From contig NC_081411.1 in the NCBI RefSeq assembly GCF_030272615.1, positions 43,889,017 to 43,953,016 on the forward strand: a stretch of 64,000 nucleotides of DNA, given 5' to 3'. Made by a program: the position numbers and the translations under genes. The stretch's first letter is position 1, and every line of letters begins with the position of its first letter. The notes under the pieces were generated by a model. That model did no database searches. It worked only from the letters and a program-made list of their open reading frames with translations, and was not told where the DNA came from. Source of the DNA: Cryptomeria japonica (Eukaryota > Streptophyta > Pinopsida > Cupressales > Cupressaceae). This document shows positions 32,855-45,546 of the stretch, one piece after another.

Positions 32855-35175
32855 ACAATGCGATTTTAAGCGTTGTTTCAAAGAACAATGATGAAAATGC
32901 CCCAGACAATAACAATGACATATGCATGCCCCCTCGAGGAATTGGCCGGAAACATGCGGAAAAGAGGCCAATTGATCGATAAAAAAAAATGGTAGGATCG
33001 AACGGACTGACAATCGGATATCAGATGCATGAAGGACAAGCAATTTAATGTGCACAAGACCGCGACCAACATAAGATGGAGAGGACGCACGTCCATCTAT
33101 GCAATGACAAAGAGCTATAAATGAGACCAAGAGGGTGAAAATTGCTCATTTTGACTAGCCAAAGAGGCGAATTTGTTGCTCTGGACAAGAACACTTGCAG
33201 AGAGATGGTGAACATTCCAAGGGCAGATCACCTCGGAGAACATGTATGCACATTCAGACGATCGGACGACGCAGGAGCAGCGATATGTATCTCGAAAACC
33301 CATGTGTTGAATTTCATGAATTTGACGCGTTTGCGGGACATTGCGGGGATGAGGAGGACAGAGGAAGCACCCAGTGACAGAGGCACGTACTCCTTATGAC
33401 AGACAGTGGACATTATGTAGCTTGATATTATGTAGTCAGCCTGCGGGCCATACTTAGGACAGACAGTCCGATTTTGTACTCCGACATGATTGTGATATGT
33501 GATATGATATGCATCGATATGATGGGATGCAATGTGTTATGATTTATGTTATTTTCCATGTATGGATGACTTATGCACTGGTTTATGAACATGTATGGAT
33601 GCATTTTTATGTATTCGTATTTTTTTTGATGCATTTATGAAATGAAATGGATAAAATGCTTGATGTAATGCTTGATACAAATGTACTAACCAAATGGATG
33701 CAGGACGCAATATGGTTTTGGATATCGGAGCACTAGACCGAACTGACTATCCGACCGGACGGAAGAAGTGTTAGTAAGAAATGAGACAGAAGACAGTTAG
33801 AGATGATGAAAACTTGCTTTCAGTAATGCACTTTGTAGGTGAGAACCTTTATTTTTATTTAGCAAAATGGATGCGTAGCATCATGGCATTGAAGGCCAGA
33901 GCTGAAATGCAACCCTTTTTGCATAAGACAGACACATCATAGACAAACGACAATCACAATCAAAAAAAGAAAGAGACCATGAGCCATCCCGGTCACTCTA
34001 AATCACTCAGTGACATCATCGAGCGACATAGGAACATGATCGAAGATAAATCAATAAAAAGATAAGATGCGCAAATTCAAACAAACAAACAAACATCTTG
34101 ATCTTCATTGTCAAAAGTTGAACGTGCTGATAGGACGATCATGCTGTCTGGTTTCAGGAAATGTGGTACCCCGTCTAAGACAGGACACAGTCTGGTTTCG
34201 AGTATACCACACCCTGTATAAGACCCATGATAATAAGAACAAGGACAAATGAATTTGAGGTTGATTGACATGACAAGTTTGATCAGTGTGAATGTTTGGT
34301 TTTGATTGCAAAAGTTCATCTGGTTAAAGCATGATTTCATTAAGTGTCGTTGGATGAATGCTCAGTGATTTGTCTGATGCACAAAAGGAATACTTTATTG
34401 CAAAAATGCATGTTTTTGGTTTTTGGAGTTTTACAATTTTTTTGTGTTCATTCTTTTTTCTTTTTTTTTTCAGGACTTTATTTGATTTTTTGGATTATTT
34501 CAAGACATTATTCAATATTTTTTGGTTTATTTCAGGACATTATTCAATTTTTAGGAATTTTTTCAGGACATTTTTCAATTTTTAGGAATTTTTTTTAGGA
34601 CATTTTTCAATTTTTTATGGATTTATTTCAGGACATTTTTCAATTTTTAGGAATTTTTTCAGGACATTTTTCAATTTTTTATGGATTTATTTCAGGACAT
34701 TTTTCAATTTTTTGGAATTTTTTCAGGACATTATGCAATTTAAACGCTTCCAGTGATTGATCATGACGAGGGAAAAGCACCCAATGCGCACTTGAAAGAC
34801 ACATAAACCAGGACCAAAACAAATGTACAAGACACGGGAGTAAACAAGACAGTGATGTTGACCAATAACAGGCCTGGAATAAAACATTGGGTTAAGACAA
34901 AAATAGGTATGATAACTGGCCGAGAAAAAGCATGGCTAGAAGTCATGATAGATGACGGAGCAATAAGCTCATTACTCATGGCGCCTGATTGCCAGGTTTT
35001 CACCATGGTACTTGCCCAAAGCGCCTGTTTGCCAGGTTTTCACCAGAGGGCGAATCATTCATTTTTTTCTTTTCTCTTTTTGCTTTTTTGCTTTTTTCAT
35101 TTTTTTGTATTTTTGCTTTTTTCATTTTTTTGTATTTTTTTCAGGATCATATTTGAAGAAAAATCTGACAGCAAA
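32855..35175 (-). other. 3' region of the young Tat element between pol and LTR
   Basis: About 2.3 kb without a convincing gene. It holds an 86-codon plus-strand ORF (33142-33399) without clear homology. A T-rich tandem array (34470-34740) has units like 'ttcaggacatttttcaattttt', and a second T-rich stretch lies at 35058-35142. In the related element at 8075 the same place holds the antisense PMD gene, and this could be a degraded counterpart. Confidence 0.5.
34470..34740. repeat. T-rich tandem array, units of about 30 bp
   Basis: About nine imperfect units of 'ttcaggacatttttcaattttt' plus 'aggaatttt' or 'atggattta' on the plus strand. As read in the element's sense it is A-rich. Confidence 0.85.
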
Positions 35176-38100
35176 CTATGCCCAGTACTTGCGAAGATGC
35201 ATGCTATTAATAGGATCAGACAAAGGGTCACCTTCGGGAGTCCCAAGCTGATATGCCCCCGATCCATAGGCTGCAGTTACTATGAAAGGCCCAACCCAAT
35301 TAGGTTCAAACTTGCCCTTGATGATGTCAGTAGACTGTGCATTCTTGGGATTTGCCTTTAAAACCAGGTCTCCCACTTCGAAGTGTCGCCCTTTGACCTT
35401 CTTATTATAAGAGCGACGGAGACGGTTTTGGTATGCTTGCAAATGTGTTAGAGTTGTCTGACGTTTTTCATCTAACATCTCAAGCTGATGCAGCCAAGAG
35501 ACTCTATGTGTCTCATCATCAACCAGGTGTTGCAAGGAAACTCTCAAGGAAGGAATCTCGACTTCCAAAGGTAAAATGGCTTCCGCACCATACACCAAGG
35601 AATAAGGTGTTGCACCAGTAGGTGTGCGGATAGAAGTGCGATAGGCCCATAGTGCTGGATTTAACTGTACGTGCCAATCTCGACCAGCGTCATTGACAAC
35701 TTTCTTCAGGATCTTGATAATGGTTTTATTTGATGCTTCAGCTTGATCGTTACCCTGTGGATAGTATGGGCTAGAAAAACGGTGTTGAATATGAAATTTT
35801 TCACAAAGCTCTTTAACATCTTTATTCTTGAAGGGTCGACCATTATCCGTGACTATGGCAAGGGGAACCCCATATCTGCATATGATATAATTTAGCAAGA
35901 ATTTTGAAATTTGGACACCAGTGATATAGGTCATGGGGATGGCTTCAATCCATTTTGTAAAATATTCTGTAGCTGTAATAATGAACTTGTGCCCATTTGC
36001 AGATGTTGGGTGAATCTTGCCAATAAGATCCAATCCCCACTGAGAAAAGGGCCATGGAGATATAACAGAATGAAGCTCTTGAGCTGGTGCATGAATATAA
36101 TCTCCATGAATCTGGCACTTGTAACACTTTTTCACAAACTCATGAACATCCTTTTCCAAAGTGGGCCAGTAATACCCAGCACGAATCAAATTTTTGGCTA
36201 GGCTAAGACCATTAAAATGGCCCCCACATATACCATCGTGAACCTCGTGTAAAGCCGTTTGTGCTTCGTCAGAATCCAAACACCTGAGGAGGGTATGGTC
36301 AAAAGAACGACGGTAAAGGGTGTTGGCGATGATGACATATTTGGCTGTGTGTCGAATAAAGGCTCGACGTTGGTTAGCGGAAAGGTTAGGTGGTAAGGTT
36401 TGGGATTTCAAATACTGATATATGTCATTGTACCACGGGGAATTGGGACCAACAAGAATGCACATCACATCAGTTGTCGGAATGTCGAAAGAGGGGACTA
36501 GCAATTGTTCGACCAGGAATTCACACTTGTCCATATTCTGAGGTATATTTATCATGGAAGCAATTGTAGCCATCGCATCTGCCGACTTATTTTGTATTCT
36601 TGGCACTTGACTAAAATAGATAGCTGTGAATTTTGTCTTGAAGAAGTCTACCATGTGCTTATAAGGAATAAGCTTTTCATCCTTTGTCTCATAGTCATCA
36701 TTGACTTGTCGGATGACTAATTGAGAATCTCCATAGACTTGCAAATGCTTGATGTTCCAGTGAACTGCCACTCGGAGTCCCGTAACCAATGCTTCGTAAT
36801 CTGCCATGTTATTGGTACATGGGAAAGTTATTCTGTATGACTTTGGAATAGCATCACCTTGAGGGGTGACAAACAAAATGCCTGCGCCGGATCCGAACTT
36901 GGTGTGGGACCCATCAAAGTATAACTTCCATTCTTTGGATGGTGTGAAAGCAAAGACTGATTCATCTGGGAAATCAGTCAACATGGGATGATCGTCTGAA
37001 ATAGGAGCATCTGCCAGTTGATCTGCTATGACTTGTCCTTTTATCGCCTTTCGCTCTGTATACACAATATCAAATTCACTGAGGATCATTACCCACTTTG
37101 CTAGGCGACCTGTCAAAGCTGCTCGGCTAAGCAAATACTTTAAGGGATCAATTTTTGCAACCAACAATGTTTGGTGGCTTAGCATATAATGTCGAAGCTT
37201 TTGTGTTGCAAACACCACTGCTAAGCATGCCCTTTCAATAGTGGAATAATTTAGCTCATAGCCTACCAATGTCCGGCTGATATAGTAAATAGCTCTTTCT
37301 TTGCCGTTCTCATCTTGTTGGGCCAAGAGAACGCCTAATGCTGTTTCAGTTGCAGAGATATACAATAAAAAAGGCTTTCCTTCGATAGGAGGCATTAGGA
37401 TGGGTGGCGACAACAAATAGTCTTTTAGAGCTTGAAAAGTTGATTGACATTGCTCAGTCCATTTAAAAGCAACACCTTTGTGCAGTAAATGTTGGAATGG
37501 ATGACATTTGTCGGCCAACTGAGCTATAAAGCGACGGATTGACTAAAGCTTTCCTTGCAGACTTCTTAATTGCCGGAGGTTTGAAGGTGGAGGCATATCC
37601 ATTATTGCTTTGACCTTGGCGGGATCGACCTCAATGCCTCGGTGAGAAACAATGTATCCGAGCAATTTTCCAGCTGTAACACCAAAGACACACTTTTTTG
37701 GATTAAGCCTGAGTTTGTAGGTCTCCATTCTGTCAAAGATTGGGCCCAAGATGGCTAGATGACTATCTCTGGTGACAGATTTGCATAACAAGTCATCCAC
37801 ATAATCCTCCATCAAAGTATGCATAAAATCATGAAAGATTGTCGTCATTGCTCTTTGATATGTTGCACCGGCATTTTTCAGACCGAAGGGCATCACATTC
37901 CAACAATAGGTGCCCCAAGCACAGGTGAATGCGGTCTTATGCTGATCTTCAGGTGCAATACGGATTTGATTGTAGCCGGAGAAACCATCCATTAGTGAAA
38001 GCATCTCATATCCAGCCGTCATGTCCACTATGATGTCTTTGTTTGGCAATGGAAAATCATCTTTAGGGCATGCTTTATTCAGGTCCCTAAAATCTGTGCA

Positions 38101-41100
38101 GATGCGGATGCCCCCAGTTACTTTGCTAACTGGTACTAGATTTGAAATCCATTCTGCGTAATCAATGGGTCTAATGAAGCCCACATCTAGCAATTTTTTT
38201 AATTCCACTTTGACCAAAAGAGCCACTTGAGGATGCATTTTTCTAAGTTTTTGTTTGACGGGTTTAGCACCTGGTTTCAGTGGCAAATGATGAAGGACTA
38301 ACTCTGGATCAAGGCTAGGCATATCTGCATAAGACCACGCAAAGCTGATCTTCTTCTCTAGAAAGAAATTAATAAAATCAATCTTCTCTTGTTTTGACAA
38401 GGAAGCAGCAAAGTGGATGACCTTAGGGTTATCAGGTGTACCCAAATTGATTTCCTCGGTCATCTCTACCAGCAATGTGGATTTGTCCTGAATTGATAGG
38501 GGTACGTCCACTCTTCCACCTTTGGGCGCCTCAGAAAGGTTTTCACCCGCAGGTACGTCTTTTATTTTTACTTTTGTACGATCAAAGAGCGCCTTACGGT
38601 TTTCACTCAAAGATCCATTCTTTTGATTTTTTTCTTTTTCTTTTTCTTTTTCATGACTGGAAGAGGGAGTTGACTCCCCAAAATATGTCGTTGAATCCAG
38701 GTCAATAGCAAAGCCTGCCTTATGGTCGCCTTGCGGTATACCTTCCCGTAGTCCCAGGAACTCTACAATTGCTTCGTCATTCTGAAAACAGTCCAACGTG
38801 AGCGGTTCTTGTTGGTCATATTGGATAAGTTGGGGATATATGAGGGGCATGTCATCGTCGATTGTAAGGATAGAAAGGGCTGATATGGTAAAAATGTGAA
38901 TGTCTGTGGTGTCACTATCCGAACTGCTTGTGTCGGATTCGGAGCTGGGATCCCAAAATGACTCGATCCAAGCATGAGGACAGGTTTTAGGAAGAGGAGT
39001 TATTTCATGTTTATCCTCCATAGGCAAGTTATCAGGGTCAATGAAGATATTGCCAAGGGCATAGGAGCTGGAAGAAAAAGAACTCCACTCCCATTCATTA
39101 GAATCAGTCTCGGGTTGGGTAGCCTCAGGTGTTATTTCATCGTCAGAATCACGCCCTTTTCGACACGTGGACCTTTTGGTAAATGTGGATCCAATTCGTA
39201 ACGGTACAAAACCTAACCCTAAAGTTGGGGGTCGCCTCTCAGGTATGATGGGTTCTATCCTTCCATTGTTTTTCAAGCCTAAGCCACTGCAGCCATCATA
39301 TCCTTTCTTCTGCAGCATAGTAAATCCTTTGCCATATAATTCCACTGGCAACTTGACAGGTGGAGTTTCAGTTGGATCCTTATAGAGCCAATCTATGACA
39401 TCATCATCTATAGTTTCTTTGTCAAGTTCTCCCCATCTTGCAAATGCAGTGGGAGGCTGATATTGAATAACGACCTTGGGTTCCTTTTGCAATAAATGCG
39501 GTTTTCCATATGACTTTGGAGATATCGGCAAATTCCCAATGAGGAATGTTTGGTACATTGAATATTCTCCACACCCTTGGTCTTGTATCTTCAGTTTTCC
39601 TTTGACAACATCCAACAATGCATTGGGATCCACATAACTATCTGATTTGGCTTCTGTATTGACTGGTACTTGCCGCTGAGGAGTATCCCTTAGGGTAGCA
39701 CAAAATTGGAACGGATTAAGATCTCCTGGAATGGTTATCTCAGTTCCGTTGTAAGGATATTTTAGACATTGATGATAAGTGGACGGAACTGCTTTCATGG
39801 CATGAATCCACGGACGGCCAAGGATCATATTATAAGGGAGATCAAGGTCTAGGACTTGTAGGAAAGTGTTTTCCGTCACTGGACCAACTCTGATGGGCAA
39901 TACAATTATCCCTTTGGATGGGCGTTCAACATCATCATAGGCTTTGATTGTTATCCTTTTGGAAGCATCAATGTCATTTTCTGAATATCCGAGGCCAATG
40001 ACCACTCTTAAGGTGCAGATATTAAGACTCGCTCCGCCATCTATCAAGACTCGTCGGATTTTGCAATTGTGGACAAAGACTTCTAGGTGCAAAGGGTCAT
40101 TATGGGGAAGCTTGTCAGGTGAGATATCACTATCGGAAAATGCAACACTTCGGGAAATGGCTAAATGTCTAATCCGCGCTTGAAATTGGTCAACATCAAT
40201 ATCTGTTGGGACAGTGGACTCAGTCAAAGCTTTATCTAGGACTGCACGATGCATGGGAGACATTTTCAACAACTCCAGAATGGATATTTGTGCAGGTGTT
40301 TTTCCTAGATGATCCAAAAGATTATACTGACTCGCAAGAACTGGTTTGGGAGGAGCGGCAGGAGCTCCTTTCACAACTATTTTGGATCGACGAGTGGTGA
40401 CCGCACAAGAAGGATCTTGTCCTTTTATTCTCAAGGTTGAAACATACTCATTTGACGCATGAAAACAATTAATGACATTGTGATAACTGGTATTTGCATA
40501 ATTGGCCGTTTGAACAGAATTGGAAGATGACGCTTTACCCTTGTCATGATCAAGCAAAGGAGTTTTGAAAATAGTATGATCAGTATTAGAGGTCGGATGG
40601 GTTGGATCTATCTCAATTACTCCTTGTTCCAATAAATCTTGAATCATATGTTTTAATTGAAAACATGAAGCGGTTTTATGTCCTTTGGACCGATGATATT
40701 CACAGTACGCATTATCATTCCACCAATGCGGTTTTACCGCTGGTTCTGCCTTAATATCTGGTAGTTTGATAAACTTCGCTTGTATTAATTGCTTCATGAC
40801 TGATTCGATAGGCTCTCCCAATGGTGTAAACTATCGAGGAGGCCCATCCCGCGATCGGAAGGGTTTGCGTTGTTGATTTTGTTGTTGGTCTTGTTGTTGA
40901 TTACATTGTTGAGCATATTGTTGTTGAGCATGTTGTTGATATTGTAGCTGTTGAGTATGCGGTTGATATTGCGACTGTTGAGCATGCTGTTGATACTGCG
41001 ACTGTTGAGCATGCTGTTGGTATTGCGACTATTGAGCATGCTGTTGATACTGTGGCTATTGAGTAACATTGTTCCTGGGTGCTTGATTTTGTTCCATAGT

Positions 41101-43419
41101 CGACATATTAGGAACACTCAACTTCTTGATTGTGAATGGGGGTTGATTTGCATTCACCACTCTCGCATCAACAACACCATCATTAGTGACGTTCTTGTTC
41201 TTATACCAAAATCTGTTCCTATCCCCTGAATAATTTGTGTTGTCATTGTCCTTATTGAGCTTGATCATTCCTTTAGCTACAAGAGCTGCTTCAATATTCA
41301 TTCCTTTCTTAATGAGTTTTTCTATAGTACTAGGACTTTTCAATTTTAGCTCATACATCATTTCTGGAACTAGATTCTGGATAAACAGATTCACTTGCTG
41401 TTCTTCAGGTATATCGAGAGAAGAACGACTATACAAACTTCGCCATCGTTGCAAAAAGGCCACTAATGGTTCACCTTGCTTTTGTTTGGTATTGCATAAA
41501 TCCAACATAGTCACATCACTGTCGATGTTGAACGCGAAATGAGATACAAACTTTTGTGCCAGTTCTGACCAAGTCTTTATATTTCCTGGCAGATGAGAAT
41601 ACCAATCCATAGCTTGTCCAGTGAGACTTCGTGCAAATAACCGCATTAAATATGTGTCCTCATAGTTTATTTCTGTGCATGCCGCGTAAAATGCTCGAAT
41701 ATGATCTCTTGGATTGCCATTCCCTCTATATTTCTCAAAGTGGGGTGCCTCAAAATGCTTAGGGAAAGGGGGCATGTATACACTCTTGTCAAAGGGATTA
41801 GGACATAAATCTTGATCTGTATACAACTTCTTTGTTCCTTTAGTTTCTAATGCGTCAACTTTTCGTCGCAACATCTCAAGTTGTTGCGCAATTGTATCAG
41901 ATTGTAGAGGTTCATCATTAATCCCAGTTGGTATTCTTTGTTGATATATCGCATTTCCGATTGGCTGTTGATACTCCGCAATGGCCGTTTTTGGCGTCTC
42001 CTACATATAAAGTTCTTGGTACTTCTCTTGTTGTTGCAGTTGTGCTATGCCTTGATATTGCAATTGAGTAGGCTGTTGATATTGCATAGGTGCCACTTGC
42101 GGTTGTGAGGTAGGATAACTTGTTTGTCTTGGCACATATTGTTGGTGTTGACGAGTTGGAATTTGTTGACTTTGTGCCAATTGTTGTCGCGGTGTATATC
42201 CAATCATTTGTAAAAAAGCTTGTTTAGATGATTTTCGTTGCTTCTCCTTAGGATGGGGTATAGCACTTGCATTAACTTGTTGTGTTGTTTGTCCAATCCC
42301 TTGTGGTGGTTGCAAGTTTGTGTTAACTTGTAATGGTGCCGAAGGCGCTGCGATTTCTTGTCGAATGCGACATTGTTGTTGTTGCACTTCATTTATTTGC
42401 ACATTTGATCGTACCTTCTTCGTATTACTCAATTGTTGCAACAATTGCTGATGGTGCACACCACTATCTATAGCTCTTTGTGTAGCCATTATCGAAGGAT
42501 CTGTCGCAATAGTGTTTGACAAAGATACATAAGAACTTTGTTGCATCATGGAATTGCTTTGGACATTATTGACATTAGGCATTCCAGTTGTGAAACTTTC
42601 TTGTATCTTGGATGTTGATCCAATTTTATGCATATGAGGAACCACTTCTTGTTGAGGAACCACTGTCGATATTTGCATGGTCTTCATTTGATCTTGTATT
42701 GCAGGCATTGTATTGAATAATGGATTATTTATCGTCTCAAACAACGACTTTTGAGGAATAGTCACTGTCAATGCCTTTGAAGCACGTTTACTCATCAATG
42801 TAGGTTGAAGCTCTTGTTGCACATTTTCTTCATTGAGATGCGAAGAGAAACTTAACGGCTCACTGCCTTGTTGTGTTTGCACATTAATTGGTTCATTTAA
42901 GGGAACCATATCACTCATCATGTGAAGATACTTTTGAGGACACGTTTTAAAGACTTTGCTCAGGAACTTATCCATCCTTTTTATTACCTTTGGATCTTGA
43001 AGGAACATGTCAACCTCATCAGAAGCATCAGAATCAGATGAAGAATCTCGTTGGACATTTGGATTCGTTTCTTGTTGAATACCTTGGTCTGAACCGAATC
43101 CTTGTGAAAGAGTTTGGTCTTCATACAGTGTTTGAGTTCGAATGTCATGTTGCAAATTTGGTTGATCCCAATTAAAAGGTGCACTTCCTCTTGGAGTTGG
43201 TGGAACACTCCCATGTCCTGGTTTCATGGGTACACATACTGGTTCATATAATGGAGGTGGTCCAAGTTGAACCGTTCCATATGGTGGTAGAGATGTGTTT
43301 AATGAACCTTCAACTTGCACTGTTTGACTAGTTTGACACTGCGAATTTACTATGTTATCCATGGATTGATACATTGGTTCACTCATCTTCTTAGATCTTG
43401 ATCTTGTCTCAACAGGCAT
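35176..43419 (-). pseudogene. Tat gag-pol polyprotein, one frame with five TAG codons
   Basis: From ATG 43419 to the terminal TAG at 35176 the whole region is a single frame (2748 codons) with no shift. In-frame stops lie at 42001, 41056, 41029, 40831 and 37543, all TAG. Order: Gln-rich N-terminal region; Retrotrans_gag capsid (about 41800-41300); zinc-finger-like CEYHRSKGHKTASC (near 40700); protease with LIDGGASLNI (near 40040); G-patch (YGKGFTMLQKKGYDGCSGLG, near 39340-39270). Then RT with ICTDFRDLNKA, LSLMDGFSGYNQI and the YVDD box near 37800; a first RNase H with LYISATE, lacking the Asp; and an archaeal-type RNase H with LYFDGS, MADYEAL, YGDSQ and KSADAMA. The integrase has an HHCC module (HDGICGGH, CYKC) and DDE residues in GLDLIG, VTDNGRPF and DQAEASNK. 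It ends MHLRKYWA. Confidence 0.92.
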
Positions 43420-45524
43420 GTCACTTATGCAAATGCAATTTTTTTTTTTTGGAATTTTTCAAAGACAATATATGATATGCAACTAAATGCAAACTAAATA
43501 TATGAAAATGCAATCTATGTTTTTGGTTGTTTTTGAAGATTTTGACAAACTTTTGAAATGCAAATCTAAGAGATGGACCTTTAGGAAATTGAAATGATGT
43601 CTAGACCTCAAAGGACAAAAGGACTTAAATGACAAAGGACAAGATGACAATGTCTCCCCTATATGCTTGGATACTAAGCTAGGTTTGACGAAATGATATT
43701 GATGACAAAAGGACAAAGGACTTTGATAAGGTCTAGACCTCTTAACAATGACTTAGGGCTTTACCAAAGATTTGGATTACTCAAGTATGACAAGACCTAG
43801 GTTTAACACTATATGCAAAAGGAAAATTAATATGCAAATGATCTTAATATGATATGATAATGACTTAGGTTTAATGAAGAGACTTGGGATATGCAAATGC
43901 AAATGTATGACAATGTCAACCTAAGATGAAACCTAAGGTTTAATTATGAAATGATATTACTCTTATGCAAGAGGACATATGCTAATGGATGACTTTTATT
44001 GATATGCAAAAGAAGTATGACTTAGGTGAAACCTAACTTTGATACTTGATAATGACTTTGAAAGATGCAACCTAGGATGAACCTAAATGTAAGTGACATA
44101 AGAGTTGAGACAAGTTTTTGAGCAATGTTGGATAACCATGCTTGAAGGAATATGATCTTTGAATCTTGTTGAACTTTTTGTTGGATGAATGTCTCTTGTG
44201 CTTAATCTTATGTTATATCAATGTGCTTGTTCTTGAAATGGAATTCAACTTTTGACAATCAAAGAATACAAGATATTGCAATTTAGACTCAAGACAATCA
44301 TGCTCATTTCCACATTTCTTATGGTAGGCAAAGACATTAGGTACTTGAGAGGTAGACTCATTATGGGATTCAAGGAGAATACATAGATGCTTGACCCCAC
44401 GGGCTCCCCTCCACGGCACTCACTTCTCAGGGCAGCCAAGCATCAGTCCCCATGGAATCTCCCCATGGCGAACTTAGTATCTCTTCCAAGTATCCGAATT
44501 TGTCCTTCTCAAGCAACTAGAAGGGTTTTTGGCCTCTAAAAACAAGGTATGTGGTAAGGATTTCTGTCAAGCATTACTCCTTGATGTCATGCAAGCATGA
44601 TTGAGACATTAAGCCCATCAAGATACCAAACAAATGTAGTCGCGCAAGCACGATTTAGACCAAGAGGCCCTACTTAGATGTTGATATGAGAAAGAGTTCA
44701 AGGGTCATCACTTCCCAAGTAACTGCAATTCCCACGTAACACTTCCTTCAAAGCTTTCGCCCATCAGGTATTTTTTTTTATAGTGAGTTAGAATGCCAAG
44801 GAATTCTAGCCGTACTCACTTTGGGTCGTCCCCTTCTCACGATTATCACTTGCTTGCTAAAGCAAAGTGGTCGGGAAGGCAGGCCCTCTAATGGAGACAA
44901 ACAATCAACAACACCAGCATGGTATCGAAGATCTGGATTTCTGATCACCCTATGAAGGATGAGAGCATACTCTCCTACTCCAATGTCATACTTAACAAAC
45001 AAAGCAAACAAAGGTTCATTTCCACCTATTTATAAATCACTAAGTGCCTAATTAAAAAACTCAAACACACAATTTGGTTGTTTCTCCAAGGCAACCTGCA
45101 AAACACATGTCAGAAGTTTGATTTGTTGTCTTTGACCATCGAATCTGCATAACACATGTTAGTAGTTTGATTTTTAGTCTTTGTCATGCGTATGCCAAGA
45201 TCCTGCACAAATAATCAGTACCAAAATCCAAAGCATAGAAAACAGAATGCAAAAAAACATCAAAAATTTCAAGTAAACTGCATTTTTTTAACCTCTGATC
45301 TGGACTTTACACAGGCACAGAAGACAGGACACAAGCGCAGGATGTGTAACACAAGCGCAGAATGTTGCAACACAAGCGCAAGATGCTTCAACACAGGCGC
45401 AGAATGCTTCACACAGGCGCAGGAGTGTCCAGAATGCAATGCACGGCTCTGTTTTTTAGTTTTTGACCTGCAAATCAACTTAGAAGCACTCCAAAACACA
45501 GTAAGATGGTTAGAAGGTTAGTAT
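43420..45524 (-). other. Leader of the young Tat element
   Basis: About 2.1 kb between the primer site and gag. The first part (43430-44200) is AT-rich with repeated 'gacctaggtttaac'-type motifs. The second (44385-45015) is GC-richer and shares conserved islands with the leader of the truncated Tat element at 2690-3240. At 45304-45430 a short repeat 'acacaagcgcagaatg' occurs about six times. No ORF resembles a protein family. Confidence 0.65.
45304..45430. repeat. Short tandem repeat ACACAAGCGCAGAATG in the leader, about 6 units
   Basis: Units of about 16-20 bp with the core ACA(A/G)GCGCAG, about 100 bases downstream of the primer site in the element's sense. Confidence 0.8.
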
Positions 45525-45541
45525 TCACGTCGGGTTCACTA
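45525..45541 (-). promoter_or_regulatory. Primer binding site of the young Tat element
   Basis: Minus strand reads TAGTGAACCCGACGTGA a few bases inside the 5' LTR. It is the same as the site at 9686 except for TAG in place of TGG at the start. The conserved 3' CCA complement is thus changed by a G-to-A transition. Confidence 0.7.
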
Positions 45542-45546
45542 GTTAA

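Noticed and set aside
32161..33130. Minus-strand ORFs rich in Cys, Phe and Ile, repeated at 46340-46988
   Set aside because: Produced by AT-rich repeats of the LTR read in several frames.
34852..35361. 169-codon plus-strand ORF over the end of the young Tat pol
   Set aside because: Overlaps the integrase C-terminus antisense and includes a translated T-rich repeat; a shadow.
35176..43419. TAG codons as programmed readthrough signals in gag-pol
   Set aside because: One amber readthrough site is known in some retroelements, but five in one frame, two of them inside a Gln repeat, fit mutation better.
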